This document shows, piece after piece, positions 52,953-61,136 of a stretch of 64,000 nt of DNA. The position numbers and the translations under genes are program-made. The DNA lies in NCBI RefSeq assembly GCF_003054055.1, contig NZ_QBKI01000001.1, positions 248,001 through 312,000 on the forward strand, written 5' to 3'. The notes beneath the pieces are model-generated. The model did not search any database and was not told where the DNA came from. It saw nothing but the letters and a program-made list of their open reading frames with translations. Position 1 is the first letter of the stretch. Every line of letters begins with the position of its first letter. The stretch is from Pontibacter mucosus (lineage in GTDB: Bacteria > Bacteroidota > Bacteroidia > Cytophagales > Hymenobacteraceae).

Positions 52953-53975
52953 TTACTCCTCCAGTTTCAGAGGATAAAAGCCATCACGGGCTCCTACAAT
53001 CCTAAAGTTGCCATACTGTTTCTTAAGCGGATTAGTATGGTCTCCGTTCATAGGTATAACCTGTTTTTCTTTGCGGTTGGTTGTAATCTCAAGCTCTTCA
53101 CCCAATGATACTTCGCCTGAAGAAGCCAGCTTAAACACGGTACCGGGCTTCATGCCTTTTGCTGAGTATATCGCCTTACCGGAGTTGCCGCTCTTAGCCG
53201 TGATATCGACATTGGCAGGCTGTGAGCCGGTATATTCCAGCCATAAGGAGTGTACATTATAGCTTCGTGCGTAATCGTTGTATCCCTCTCCTTCTTTACA
53301 AAGCTGCAGGCGGGCAATGGAACCCGAGCCTACATTCTTGCGCTCGGCACCAAATGTCACTACTGCTTTCACTACACCGGGAACGTTGTCAAACGAGACA
53401 AAGATGGACTCGTTCTTACCCCTGACCGGAATCTCCTGTTGATACAGCAGGTACCCGGAAGCGCTGTACAGCTCCACCTTAGAGCCCCTGTCTTCTTCCG
53501 CGATGTCGGTGAAGAGCATTTGTTTCATTGTAACGGAGCCTACGGGTGAGAAATCGAGCGTCACGCGTCCGCCTGCGCGGTTCGCCTTCGTGCCTGTTTC
53601 ATCCGGCACGGTCAGGATTCCGCCGAACATGCCCAGCATCTGCCGGTCAAACGGGTTGGTGAGGTCTGTCGCTGGGTCGGTTGGATCGAGCAGCAAACCC
53701 TTGGTCTCCTCGAGGTACTTGCCGTTATGCCCTCTTCGCTGGGCGGTTACAGTCATCACCGCACGATTCTCTTCTATCATGCTTACGTGGCGCGGAAGTT
53801 CCCCGGAGCCGAACGTCTGCACCAGGTTGCAGGTGGTAGGGTCGTAGCCCACGAGCTTCTCTTCCTGCGATACTTTCATGGGCTCTACTGGATCCTGCTC
53901 GTTGATTTGCTCACAGGAAAATAGGAAAACAGATGCGATGGCAACTGCGAACGTTTTTGTACTTGTTGTTTTCAT
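52953..53975 (-). CDS. Hypothetical lipoprotein
   Basis: The 340-residue product has a signal peptide with lipobox FLFSC (Cys21). The rest is beta-rich with no motif that I can name: GYDPTTCNLVQTFGSGELPRH near the N-terminus (key CNLVQTFGSG), a carbohydrate-binding-like middle (VTLDFSPVGSVTMKQMLFTDI, key LDFSPVGSV) and GNFRIVGARDGFYPL at the end. The middle segment resembles hyalin-type or PEP-motif ligand-binding repeats, but I do not assign a family. It is probably exposed on the outer membrane. Confidence 0.7.
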   Translation of the reverse strand: MKTTSTKTFAVAIASVFLFSCEQINEQDPVEPMKVSQEEKLVGYDPTTCNLVQTFGSGELPRHVSMIEENRAVMTVTAQRRGHNGKYLEETKGLLLDPTDPATDLTNPFDRQMLGMFGGILTVPDETGTKANRAGGRVTLDFSPVGSVTMKQMLFTDIAEEDRGSKVELYSASGYLLYQQEIPVRGKNESIFVSFDNVPGVVKAVVTFGAERKNVGSGSIARLQLCKEGEGYNDYARSYNVHSLWLEYTGSQPANVDITAKSGNSGKAIYSAKGMKPGTVFKLASSGEVSLGEELEITTNRKEKQVIPMNGDHTNPLKKQYGNFRIVGARDGFYPLKLEE

Positions 53976-54390
53976 TGGAACGTAATTAGGGTATATAAAA
54001 AAGATAAGAGTACCGCGTGGTAATTAGCATATTCCCGATGAGGTGGCGGAGTTATACTTGCAGCATAGATTGGAAAATAATTATAAAATACGTTGCGAAC
54101 TCAGATTTGAGGCTTTTTTGAACGAGCGTAATAACAGGGTGTTCATGGGTAAAAGTATAAAATTAGATAGATGACTCAGCTGATGTGTAGATACGGCGGA
54201 TGCTTAGGATTAGTTGAAAAATTTGTACTTAAAATGAGTGCTATTTTAAAAACTGGTGAAATTGCCCTTCAGAAGTACGTCCTGGGTTCGGTGAAAAGAG
54301 TGCAAAAGAAGAAGCAGCACCGGCAGGAGCTGCTCTTAAAGTATAAGTTTACCGCTTAGGGCAATCAACCAAACTCTTTGGGGCTTAAGA
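53976..54390. other. Spacer with possible small ORF
   Basis: Apart from the small frame at 54171-54359 this region is AT-rich and unremarkable. It contains three TATACTT/AAGTATA copies (about 54054, 54153, 54338). Confidence 0.45.
54171..54359 (+). CDS. Possible small basic protein
   Basis: This 62-residue frame (or 41 residues from a second ATG at MSAILKTGEIAL) ends in a strongly basic helix, VKRVQKKKQHRQELLLKYKF. It has no family match that I know. The composition is protein-like, but no ribosome-binding or promoter signal supports it, and its last codons are supplied by an AAGTATA motif. Confidence 0.22.
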   Translation: MTQLMCRYGGCLGLVEKFVLKMSAILKTGEIALQKYVLGSVKRVQKKKQHRQELLLKYKFTA

Positions 54391-55182
54391 TTAAGGGTTT
54401 CCATACATGTTGGACTCGCCCCCGTCGATGGCGATTGTCTGGCCGTTTACGTAGGAAGCCGCTTCACTCAGCAGGAAGGCCACTACCCTGACCACCTCTT
54501 CGGGCAGGCCCAGGCGCCGGGTGGGGTTTCGCTGGGCATACGCAGCTTCTGCGGCTTTTGGGTCATTTGGGTTCACTTCCCTGAAAGCCTCGGCCACCAT
54601 AGGCGTAAGGATGGCTCCCGGCGCAATGGCATTCGTAATGATGCCATCCTTGCCATACTCCAGCGCCGCGTTCTTCGTCATGCCCGAGACGGCGTGCTTG
54701 CTGGCCACGTAGGCTACCTGGTGCAGCACGCCCCGGATGCCTCCCACAGAGGCCACGTTTACAATGCGCCCATACTTTTGCCTTTGCATCACCGGAATCA
54801 CATAGCGCATGCCGTAGTATACCCCCATCAGGTTAATGTCGATTACCTTCTTAAAAACATGGATGTCGTATTCAATCAGAGGCGCCTGGCGACCTTCGAT
54901 GCCGGCGTTGTTGTACAAGCCGTCTATGCGGCCAAATGCTTTTTCAGTTTCGGAGACATACTTTTTAACGTCTTCCTCGTTCGAGGCATCGCCCACAACG
55001 GTGATGATTTTAACGGACGGGAATTCTTTGGTTAAGTTATCGGCGGCATCAGACAGCTGGGCTTCATTGAAATCCATCAAGGTAAGGTTTGCTCCCTGAC
55101 TCGCCAACTCCTTCGCCGCCGCCAGCCCCAGGCCCATGGCAGCCCCCGTGATAATGATGGATTTCTGATCGAATGCTTTCAT
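54391..55182 (-). CDS. SDR family oxidoreductase
   Basis: This 263-residue classical SDR has the cofactor motif TGAAMGLGLA (residues 12-21), an acidic residue after the second strand (LMDFNEA, suggesting NAD preference), NNAG, catalytic Ser in NVASVGG and YVASK. The C-terminus reads TIAIDGGESNMYGNP. The substrate is unknown. It is not closely related to the SDR at 50 kb. It diverges from the NmrA-type gene at 55484. Confidence 0.9.
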   Translation of the reverse strand: MKAFDQKSIIITGAAMGLGLAAAKELASQGANLTLMDFNEAQLSDAADNLTKEFPSVKIITVVGDASNEEDVKKYVSETEKAFGRIDGLYNNAGIEGRQAPLIEYDIHVFKKVIDINLMGVYYGMRYVIPVMQRQKYGRIVNVASVGGIRGVLHQVAYVASKHAVSGMTKNAALEYGKDGIITNAIAPGAILTPMVAEAFREVNPNDPKAAEAAYAQRNPTRRLGLPEEVVRVVAFLLSEAASYVNGQTIAIDGGESNMYGNP

Positions 55183-55483
55183 AATGGCTATTGTAAAGTA
55201 TAAAACTCAGGATGACAGCAGGCTCACGGTAGCTCTGATCTGCCTTTTAGTGTCCGGTGTCGGAGCCAAGGCAAAGGCTTGGAGGGTGAGCCAAGAAGTA
55301 TAAAACTACTTGGTTATACGATGGGGCCGGATTTCCGGCAAAGCCGAGCTAAACACGGCTACGAAGTATGGGGGCAAGATAAGTTGCCGCTAAAAAGGCA
55401 AGGTGCCTGTGGCCTGATAACTTTCCCCACCCTCCCCGGTTGTATAAGTACCGTTCAATCGAGAAACTAAATTAGTAAGTGAT
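55183..55483. other. Divergent promoter region, no gene seen
   Basis: This 301-bp spacer between divergent oxidoreductase genes carries two AAGTATA copies and one AAGTATG. No regulator gene or clear operator is visible. Confidence 0.45.
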
Positions 55484-56347
55484 ATGAAAATTGAAATAAC
55501 CGGAGCCACAGGGCAGCTTGGCCGCCTTGTAGTTGGCAAACTTAAAAGTAAAGTATCCCCCGACAGCCTGGTGGCGCTTGTCCGTTCGCCAGAAAAAGGC
55601 GCTGACTTGGGCGTGGAAACCCGCGAAGCTGATTATGCCAAACCAGAGACGCTGGAAGCCGCCCTGAAAGGAATTGATACGCTGTTGCTGATCTCCTCAA
55701 GCGAGGTTGGCCAACGTGCCGCGCAGCACCATAACATCATTGAGGCAGCGAAGAAAGGCGGCGTAAAATGGATCGTTTACACCAGCCTGCTGCACGCTGA
55801 TACCTCCACGCTGAGCCTGGCAGACGAACACCGCGCTACAGAGGCAGAGCTGAAGCAATCCGGTATTCCGCACACCATCCTGCGAAACGGTTGGTATACC
55901 GAAAACTATACAGGCTCTATCCAGGGGGCGCTTGCCGGTGGTGCTTTTATAGGTAGTGCAGGCGAGGGCAAAATCTCCTCGGCCTCCCGTGCCGACTTTG
56001 CCGATGCGGCGGTGGCTGTTTTAACCGGAGAAGGACACGAAGGCAAAGTATACGAACTGGCCGGAGACGAGGCCTACACGCTCAGCGACCTGGCTGCAGA
56101 AATCTCCCGCCAAACAGGGAAAGATATCCCCTACAAAAACCTACCCGAGGCTGATTATGCTGCCGCGCTTGCCAGCTTCGGTTTGCCGGAGGGCCTGGCC
56201 CAGGCCATTGCCAGCTGGGACACAGCCGCGTCAAAAGGCGACCTGTACGACGACAGCCGCCAGCTTTCCGCCCTTATCGGCCACCCTACTACGCCTCTGA
56301 AACAGACAGTGGCCGAGGCACTGAAAGGAGCTTCCAAAACAGCGTAG
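55484..56347 (+). CDS. NmrA-like NAD(P)H-binding protein, quinone oxidoreductase 2 type
   Basis: The 287-residue extended/atypical SDR begins with ITGATGQLGRLVV and continues with the QOR2-like segments LVRSPEKGADL, DTLLLISSSEVGQRAAQH (key LLLISSSEVG), HTILRNGWYTENY and FADAAVAVL. Similar proteins (E. coli YtfG) reduce quinones with NADPH. It is probably cytoplasmic and protective against electrophiles. It is followed by a hairpin-and-motif array rather than an ordinary terminator. Confidence 0.9.
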   Translation: MKIEITGATGQLGRLVVGKLKSKVSPDSLVALVRSPEKGADLGVETREADYAKPETLEAALKGIDTLLLISSSEVGQRAAQHHNIIEAAKKGGVKWIVYTSLLHADTSTLSLADEHRATEAELKQSGIPHTILRNGWYTENYTGSIQGALAGGAFIGSAGEGKISSASRADFADAAVAVLTGEGHEGKVYELAGDEAYTLSDLAAEISRQTGKDIPYKNLPEADYAAALASFGLPEGLAQAIASWDTAASKGDLYDDSRQLSALIGHPTTPLKQTVAEALKGASKTA

Positions 56348-56409
56348 TTTATACTTTGCTGCCACACCATGTTTACAAAAGCTACTTCGGTAGCTTTTGT
56401 TGTTTTATA

Positions 56410-56660
56410 GCTGATGGGAAAGTATAGATTTTGGGAACTGCCGGTGACTGAGAAGTATAACTGTAGGTCGTGGTGGTGTCCGGTTGCCACAGCTTGCTGG
56501 CGCGGGCGATATATTTATCCCGCAAGTTTGAGCGAAGCGGTAACTTGTGGGAAAGTATGGCCGCAAGTTTTCAACTTGCGGAAGTATAAACCTGGAGAAA
56601 AGCCAGTTACAAACTGGCCGCAAAGTATAACCACAAGTTGCGCGGTCGCTAAACTTGCGG
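56410..56660. repeat. Array of small hairpins alternating with AAGTATA/AAGTATG
   Basis: At least three stem-loops follow one another. CCCGCAAGTT pairs with AACTTGTGGG (56519-56551); CCGCAAGTT-TTC-AACTTGCGG is at 56561-56581; CCAGTT-ACA-AACTGG is at 56603-56617. A further CCACAAGTT/AACTTGCGG pair starts near 56631. AAGTATA or AAGTATG units sit between them (about 56420, 56453, 56553, 56582, 56622). No gene is present. Confidence 0.75.
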
Positions 56661-56683
56661 GATTGGAGTTGTGGTATAGAGAA

Positions 56684-57286
56684 TTATTTTCTGTTTGTAA
56701 TCAGATAAAAGTTTAGCCCTGCGCTTACAAGTAACAAAGTGATCAAGGCAATGGTAAGGGTTCTGGACGAAGCACTAGCTTCTTCAAGCTGATTAATTTT
56801 GTTAACCATATCGTGATATTTGGGAACAAGCATCCTAACTATTCCAATATCACGGGAGTTGCCTGTATAGTTAGCCGAGATAGCTTCAAGCCTTTGCAAA
56901 TTAGCTGCATCAAATCTCTCTAAAAGCTTAGTTCTGGTACATTGGTCAGTTAAATGGACACCAGTGTAGTCACTATAAGCAAAAACAACGTAAGTATGAC
57001 CTTCTTCGAAACCAAAGCTACAAGAGGAGCCAACCTGTTCTATGACAGATATAGGCCCTTTTCCAGCTTCCGAACTTTTAAGGCCCTGTATTACATCAAA
57101 TATCACAACTTGGATTCCTTCTCCCTGTCCTAAATAGAACTTATCATCTACTACTTCCTTCACTTTGCCAATGAAGACTGTAGAAGCGCGCTTATATGCT
57201 GAATCTATTGGCTCTGGACTCAAACAAATACAAGCCATTGCTTGTGTAGTGCTCATTATAAAAGCCAGAGCTAATATTATCTTCAT
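56684..57286 (-). CDS. Secreted/membrane protein with possible NTR/TIMP-like domain
   Basis: The 200-residue product starts with a signal peptide ending at ACIC, so the mature protein would begin with a Cys-x-Cys as in TIMP/netrin-like (NTR) domains. The order fits that fold: ASTVFIGKVKEV, VIFDVIQGLKS, a CSFGFEEGHTYVVFAYS core and TDQCTRT. A C-terminal membrane helix (TLTIALITLLLVSAGLNF) follows a coiled linker. The DNA is clearly more AT-rich than its neighbours and contains no AAGTATA heptamer, only one AAGTATG, suggesting recent acquisition. The NTR assignment is moderate. Confidence 0.6.
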   Translation of the reverse strand: MKIILALAFIMSTTQAMACICLSPEPIDSAYKRASTVFIGKVKEVVDDKFYLGQGEGIQVVIFDVIQGLKSSEAGKGPISVIEQVGSSCSFGFEEGHTYVVFAYSDYTGVHLTDQCTRTKLLERFDAANLQRLEAISANYTGNSRDIGIVRMLVPKYHDMVNKINQLEEASASSRTLTIALITLLLVSAGLNFYLITNRK

Positions 57287-57380
57287 AGTCTCTATTCTGA
57301 AACATAGTTAGATGAGGGTAATTGTTGCTATACCCACGTAAGTACAAGATATCAGAAATTACACTAAGTTCTATAAAACA

Positions 57381-57410
57381 AAAAAGCAGCCCCAACCGGA
57401 GCTGCTTTTC
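57381..57410 (-). terminator. Terminator of fumC
   Basis: AAAAGCAGC pairs with GCTGCTTTT. The hairpin matches the one at 52900-52930 almost base for base. Confidence 0.82.
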
Positions 57411-57458
57411 CTTTATCTATAACACAGGTATAAAGTCTTGTGTCTAAATTCTAACACC

Positions 57459-58856
57459 TTACTTCTTCAAGCTGCCGATCATGTCTTCGGGGCGCACCCA
57501 CTCGTCGTACTGCTCGTTGGTGAGCAGGCCAAGAGAGATAGCTGCCTGGCGAAGGGTGGTGCCTTCTTTGTGGGCTTTCTTCGCGATTTTGGCGGCGTTG
57601 TCGTAACCGATGTGCGGGTTAAGGGCCGTTACCAGCATCAGCGAGTTCTCCAGGTTCTCTTTAATGCGGGCTGTGTTTGGCTCGATACCCACCGCGCAGT
57701 GCTTGTCGAACGAGTCGCAGGCATCACCGATCAGCTGGGCGCTCATCAGCAGGTTGTAGATCATCACTGGCTTAAACACGTTCAGCTCGAAATGGCCGTT
57801 CATGCCGCCCACCGAGATAGCCACGTCGTTACCGATCACCTGGGCGCAAACCATGGTCATGGCCTCAGCCTGCGTTGGGTTAACCTTACCTGGCATGATA
57901 GAAGAACCTGGCTCGTTTTCCGGGATCAGGATCTCCGCTATACCGGAGCGAGGGCCGGAAGCCAGCAGACGGATGTCGTTGGCAATCTTCATCAGCGCCA
58001 CGGCCAGTTGCTTCAGCGCGCCAGACGTCTCCACGATAGCATCGTGCGCGGCAAGGGCCTCAAACTTGTTAGGGGCCGTGATAAACTCATGGCCGGCATA
58101 CTTGGAAATTTTCTCAGCAACCAGCACGTCGTAACCAGCCGGTGTGTTCAGGCCGGTACCTACCGCAGAACCACCAAGCGCCAATGTGCTCAGGTGCGGA
58201 AGCGTGTTGCGAAGCGCCTTCATGCCATAGTCCAGTTGGGCTACGTAACCAGAAAGCTCCTGGCCCAGTGTCAGCGGCGTGGCGTCCATCAGGTGCGTGC
58301 GGCCGATCTTCACCACATCCATAAACTGCTCTGCCTTGCTGTTGAGCGTGTCGCGTAGTTTCTGCACGAGCGGCAGCGTGTGCTCCACCACTTTCTTGTA
58401 GGCGGCAATGTGCATGGCCGTCGGGAAGGTGTCGTTTGAGGACTGCGACTTGTTCACGTCGTCGTTCGGGTGGATCTTCTTTTTCTCGTCCAGCAGGTTG
58501 CCGCCCAGCAGTACGTGCGCACGGTTAGCCACCACCTCGTTCACGTTCATGTTCGACTGTGTGCCCGAGCCGGTCTGCCACACTACCAGCGGGAACTCGT
58601 CGGCCAGTTTGCCTTCCAGGATCTCGTCGCACACCTGCGAGATGATGTCAGCCTTGTCCTGCGCTAATACACCCAACTGTGCGTTGGCCTGGGCCGCCGA
58701 TTTCTTAAGGATAGCAAAAGCTTCGATTACTTCCTTCGGCATCTGCTGGCCACCGATGGTAAAGTTTTCCTTGGAGCGCTGTGTCTGAGCACCCCAGTAC
58801 TTGTCTGCAGGCACCTCGATCGGGCCCATCGTGTCTTTCTCTACGCGAACTTGCAT
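57459..58856 (-). CDS. fumC: Class II fumarate hydratase
   Basis: The 465-residue enzyme interconverts fumarate and malate in the TCA cycle. Key segments are [13 protein letters not shown] (substrate binding), [27 protein letters not shown] (catalytic His) and the family signature [11 protein letters not shown] containing the catalytic Ser. Length and motifs are typical of the iron-independent tetrameric type. Its product is the substrate of the Mqo encoded 18 kb away. No AAGTATA copy lies in its 1.4 kb, a rare gap for this window. Confidence 0.96.
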   Translation of the reverse strand: MQVRVEKDTMGPIEVPADKYWGAQTQRSKENFTIGGQQMPKEVIEAFAILKKSAAQANAQLGVLAQDKADIISQVCDEILEGKLADEFPLVVWQTGSGTQSNMNVNEVVANRAHVLLGGNLLDEKKKIHPNDDVNKSQSSNDTFPTAMHIAAYKKVVEHTLPLVQKLRDTLNSKAEQFMDVVKIGRTHLMDATPLTLGQELSGYVAQLDYGMKALRNTLPHLSTLALGGSAVGTGLNTPAGYDVLVAEKISKYAGHEFITAPNKFEALAAHDAIVETSGALKQLAVALMKIANDIRLLASGPRSGIAEILIPENEPGSSIMPGKVNPTQAEAMTMVCAQVIGNDVAISVGGMNGHFELNVFKPVMIYNLLMSAQLIGDACDSFDKHCAVGIEPNTARIKENLENSLMLVTALNPHIGYDNAAKIAKKAHKEGTTLRQAAISLGLLTNEQYDEWVRPEDMIGSLKK

Positions 58857-59171
58857 ATCGATTTATGTTTTATTTAAAGGATCTAACTAACTGCGGTAAA
58901 ACTACTAAAAAATATACTCCTGCGCTGCGCATACTTTCGGGCCGGCAAGCTTATACGATGCTACTTATGAACAGCAAACGGGGCGTAAGGTTACGGTGTG
59001 CGGGAAGTATGGATTTTCGGGGAAGTCTGTGCTAATGCGTAACTGCGCTGCTTTCTTTCGAAAACAGGTTGAGTATACTTGGCCACCCTTACAAGCTTCG
59101 AGCCCGCGTTATCTTAACCTAAAGACCTCGCGGTGTCCGCAGGTCCCGCGAGCGTCTGGCTGCAGTGCCGG

Positions 59172-59230
59172 GGCCAACCACCCCTGACCCCTCCTGGGGG
59201 TAGGGGCCCTCGACAAAGGCTATGGAGGGG
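59172..59230. repeat. C-rich intergenic repeat, second copy
   Basis: CCACCCCTGACCCCTCC here matches the 49055 element at all but one base in the first 17, then diverges. It ends with GGAGGGG sequence. Confidence 0.55.
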
Positions 59231-59414
59231 AGCCTGTTACTGCTTTTGCTGAAGTATAAGCTTCGTCGCCGCTATTCCCGCGCGGACAGGTCGCGACCTG
59301 TCCCTACAAGTATAAACCTAGCAGGCTATTACACCCCTAATGAGCGATGCTCGCAAGCTTCGAACTCTCGTTCTCGCTTGTCCTCAAGGGGACAGTTTAT
59401 ACTTGCCACATTCC

Positions 59415-59520
59415 CTGTCATCTCGAGTACTCTCGAGGCGGGAGCCGAAGAGAGCCAGCGTAGCTGTGAGAGATCTATTTGGAATTCTAATCAGATCTCT
59501 CCCGAAGGTCGAGATGACAG
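59415..59520. mobile_element. MITE/REP-like palindromic element with 12-bp terminal inverted repeats
   Basis: The ends CTGTCATCTCGA (59415-59426) and TCGAGATGACAG (59509-59520) are perfect inverted repeats. An inner pair, GAGAGATCT and AGATCTCTC, extends the symmetry. There is no coding capacity, so it would depend on a transposase elsewhere. Confidence 0.7.
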
Positions 59521-59638
59521 TAAGGGCAGGGGCTATCGATTCTGTTCCCAGTCCTTGGGTTGAGCGCCTTCTAGATTTCCGGTGCCGCTGTGGCGGCATT
59601 GCGACCGAAGGGTAGCAAAGGAAATGTAGACAGCGCGA

Positions 59639-59670
59639 TGCCCTCCTAGGCCTCCCGGCCTAGGAGGGCA
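59639..59670. repeat. Perfect 14-bp stem with 4-base loop
   Basis: TGCCCTCCTAGGCC and GGCCTAGGAGGGCA flank the loop TCCC. No T-run follows, so it is not a standard terminator and belongs to no visible gene. Confidence 0.75.
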
Positions 59671-59765
59671 CTAAAGCCAGAGGTGCAACTGTAGGTATGT
59701 AAGTCTGGAAGATGAACGGCAGCTAGTAAGGATAGCTTGGTTCCAGTGGAAGGAAGCGGTGGCTA

Positions 59766-59981
59766 AAGGAAGTATAAACTGGCAAGTATAACTATGGCTT
59801 ACGCGGATTAGGAAGTCCGGAACAGCGGCAATACAGCAAGGATAAAAGTATAGCCAACGTATAAAATTATAGCTGAAGCAAGTATGGCTTTTCAAGCCAG
59901 TTGAGTTACAAACTCGCGCCAGCGGGTATAAAGTATAGCAGCAAGTATAAAGTATGGCTTTGCGAGCCCAAGACAAGTATA
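59766..59981 (+). repeat. Dense cluster of AAGTATA/AAGTATG motifs
   Basis: Six AAGTATA and two AAGTATG copies fall in about 215 bp, all in the same orientation. They are interspersed with short palindromes such as TGGCTTTTCAAGCCA. The phrase AGTTACAAACT is shared with the array at 56410-56660. Confidence 0.8.
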
Positions 59982-59990
59982 AACCCTGCC

Positions 59991-60707
59991 CTACCGTACA
60001 ACCCGGTGCCCCGACCGCTCCGACATCAGCGCAATCAGTTCAAACTGAACCTGTTTGAGGTAAGTTGTATTTAACTGGGTGCCATCGCGAAACGCTATCA
60101 GGTACTCCCCTTCCGTTCCCAGGTAATGGATACTTGAGATCTCCTTCATGTTATAGGTGCGGTTCTCCTGCAGCAGGTTCGTGATTTCTATCCTGTCTGC
60201 ATCGATGTTTACGTGCCAGCGCATGGCGTACCAGTTCACCACCACCGAAACGACAAGCATCACGGCAAACAGCAGCTTGTAGACGTGGAGTGTATTTTGG
60301 CCCTCTACCTGCGTTAGGTACTTCCTGTACAGCTCATAGTCCTGCCCAAGCAGCGAGCTCTGGATCATGTATAGCGGTATAAGGGCCAGCGTAAGGCCTA
60401 GCAGCAGGCCGGGCGCGAAAAAGGCCCTGAAGTTGGGCGTAAGCACATGCAGGTGCTCGCCGGAGGCATGTATGATGCTGGAGACCAAAGCAAGCGCGCC
60501 GGAAAAGAAAACAGAGAACACGCAGGCAAAGAAGAAGTAAGCCAACATCAGCTTCAGCTCCTGTTTCTGCATATACTTCTCCTCGTCGGCGGTTAAGCGC
60601 TCCAGGTTTACGGCCGGCGAAAGGCGGCGCAGCGCGTAACGTATTACCGGTAGCAGAACGGCTACTGCCAGTAAGGCAATCAACAGGCTCTCAAGAATCT
60701 CAAACAT
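59991..60707 (-). CDS. Hypothetical membrane protein with C-terminal PH-like region
   Basis: The 238-residue protein has four likely membrane spans (about residues 5-25, 52-75, 90-115 and 144-163). A soluble C-terminal region follows, whose pattern (WHVNIDADRIEITNLLQE, key IDADRIEI; SSIHYLGTEGEYLIAFRDG, key GEYLIAFRDG) resembles bacterial PH-like domains. I do not know the family. It stands alone between the repeat-rich spacer and the divergent histidine kinase gene. A CAAAGGTA (TACCTTTG) -7-like box is at 60731-60738. Confidence 0.65.
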   Translation of the reverse strand: MFEILESLLIALLAVAVLLPVIRYALRRLSPAVNLERLTADEEKYMQKQELKLMLAYFFFACVFSVFFSGALALVSSIIHASGEHLHVLTPNFRAFFAPGLLLGLTLALIPLYMIQSSLLGQDYELYRKYLTQVEGQNTLHVYKLLFAVMLVVSVVVNWYAMRWHVNIDADRIEITNLLQENRTYNMKEISSIHYLGTEGEYLIAFRDGTQLNTTYLKQVQFELIALMSERSGHRVVR

Positions 60708-60730
60708 AGGTAAAAAGGGTAATGCTGCAG

Positions 60731-60738
60731 CAAAGGTA
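60731..60738 (-). promoter_or_regulatory. Candidate -7 box for the 59991-60707 gene
   Basis: TACCTTTG on the leftward strand, 24-31 bp before its ATG. Confidence 0.4.
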
Positions 60739-61030
60739 ACACCCTATTCCTCATTTTCCGACTGTATAACAGGATAACCAAACTGCCAGGTAGCTTGTTG
60801 GATCCAAAATACAACAAAATTGCAGCAAAATAACGTTCCACAGGCAGGGGCCGTTCACCTAACCCATGCGGCGTTCGGGCAGGCGTGCAGGCCGAAAGCC
60901 TGTTTAGGTTGGCGGAGGCGGCAGGGGTATTAAAAAAATAATATAAAGCTATACTGCAGCCACAGGTACAAAAATAACGCCGTTTGTACTATATTCTGAA
61001 GTTTTAAGGCATGCCGTTGAACTTTTTGAG

Positions 61031-61061
61031 TTGGCTGAAGGCTTAGAATTTTATACATTTG
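61031..61061 (+). promoter_or_regulatory. Bacteroidota-type promoter, TTG-N20-TACATTTG
   Basis: A TTG -33 element at 61031-61033 and a TAnnTTTG -7 box at 61054-61061 are spaced by 20 bp, close to the family consensus. They lie about 75 bp before the histidine kinase start. This is the best complete promoter that I see in the window. Confidence 0.6.
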
Positions 61062-61136
61062 AAAAGGAATACCATAGCCGGAGCAGCGGTTTACTAGAGA
61101 CTATGTCTGCCACCTGCCGGCTTTAACCTAAACCAC

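Larger units (their letters stand above)
58857..59990. other. 1.1-kb gene-free, repeat-rich spacer
   Basis: This is the longest non-coding stretch in the window. It holds ten AAGTATA/TATACTT motifs, a copy of the C-rich repeat (59172-59230), a 106-bp element with terminal inverted repeats (59415-59520), a perfect 14-bp hairpin (59639-59670) and a motif-dense tail (59766-59981). Open frames in it are made of repeat sequence and are not credible genes. Confidence 0.75.
60708..61136. other. Divergent promoter region with short inverted sequences
   Basis: This 429-bp spacer holds a -7-like box for the leftward gene (60731-60738), GC-rich sequence with facing CACCTAACCC and TTTAGGTTGG arms (60855-60920) and the kinase promoter at 61031-61061. 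No gene is seen. Confidence 0.5.

Noticed and set aside
56410-56660. CRISPR array
   Set aside because: Units vary in length and sequence, repeats are 6-10 bp hairpins rather than 24-47 bp identical repeats, and there are no cas genes.
59222-59615. Possible small proteins in the 59-kb spacer
   Set aside because: The frames run through the inverted-repeat element and motif copies; no start signals or protein-like composition.
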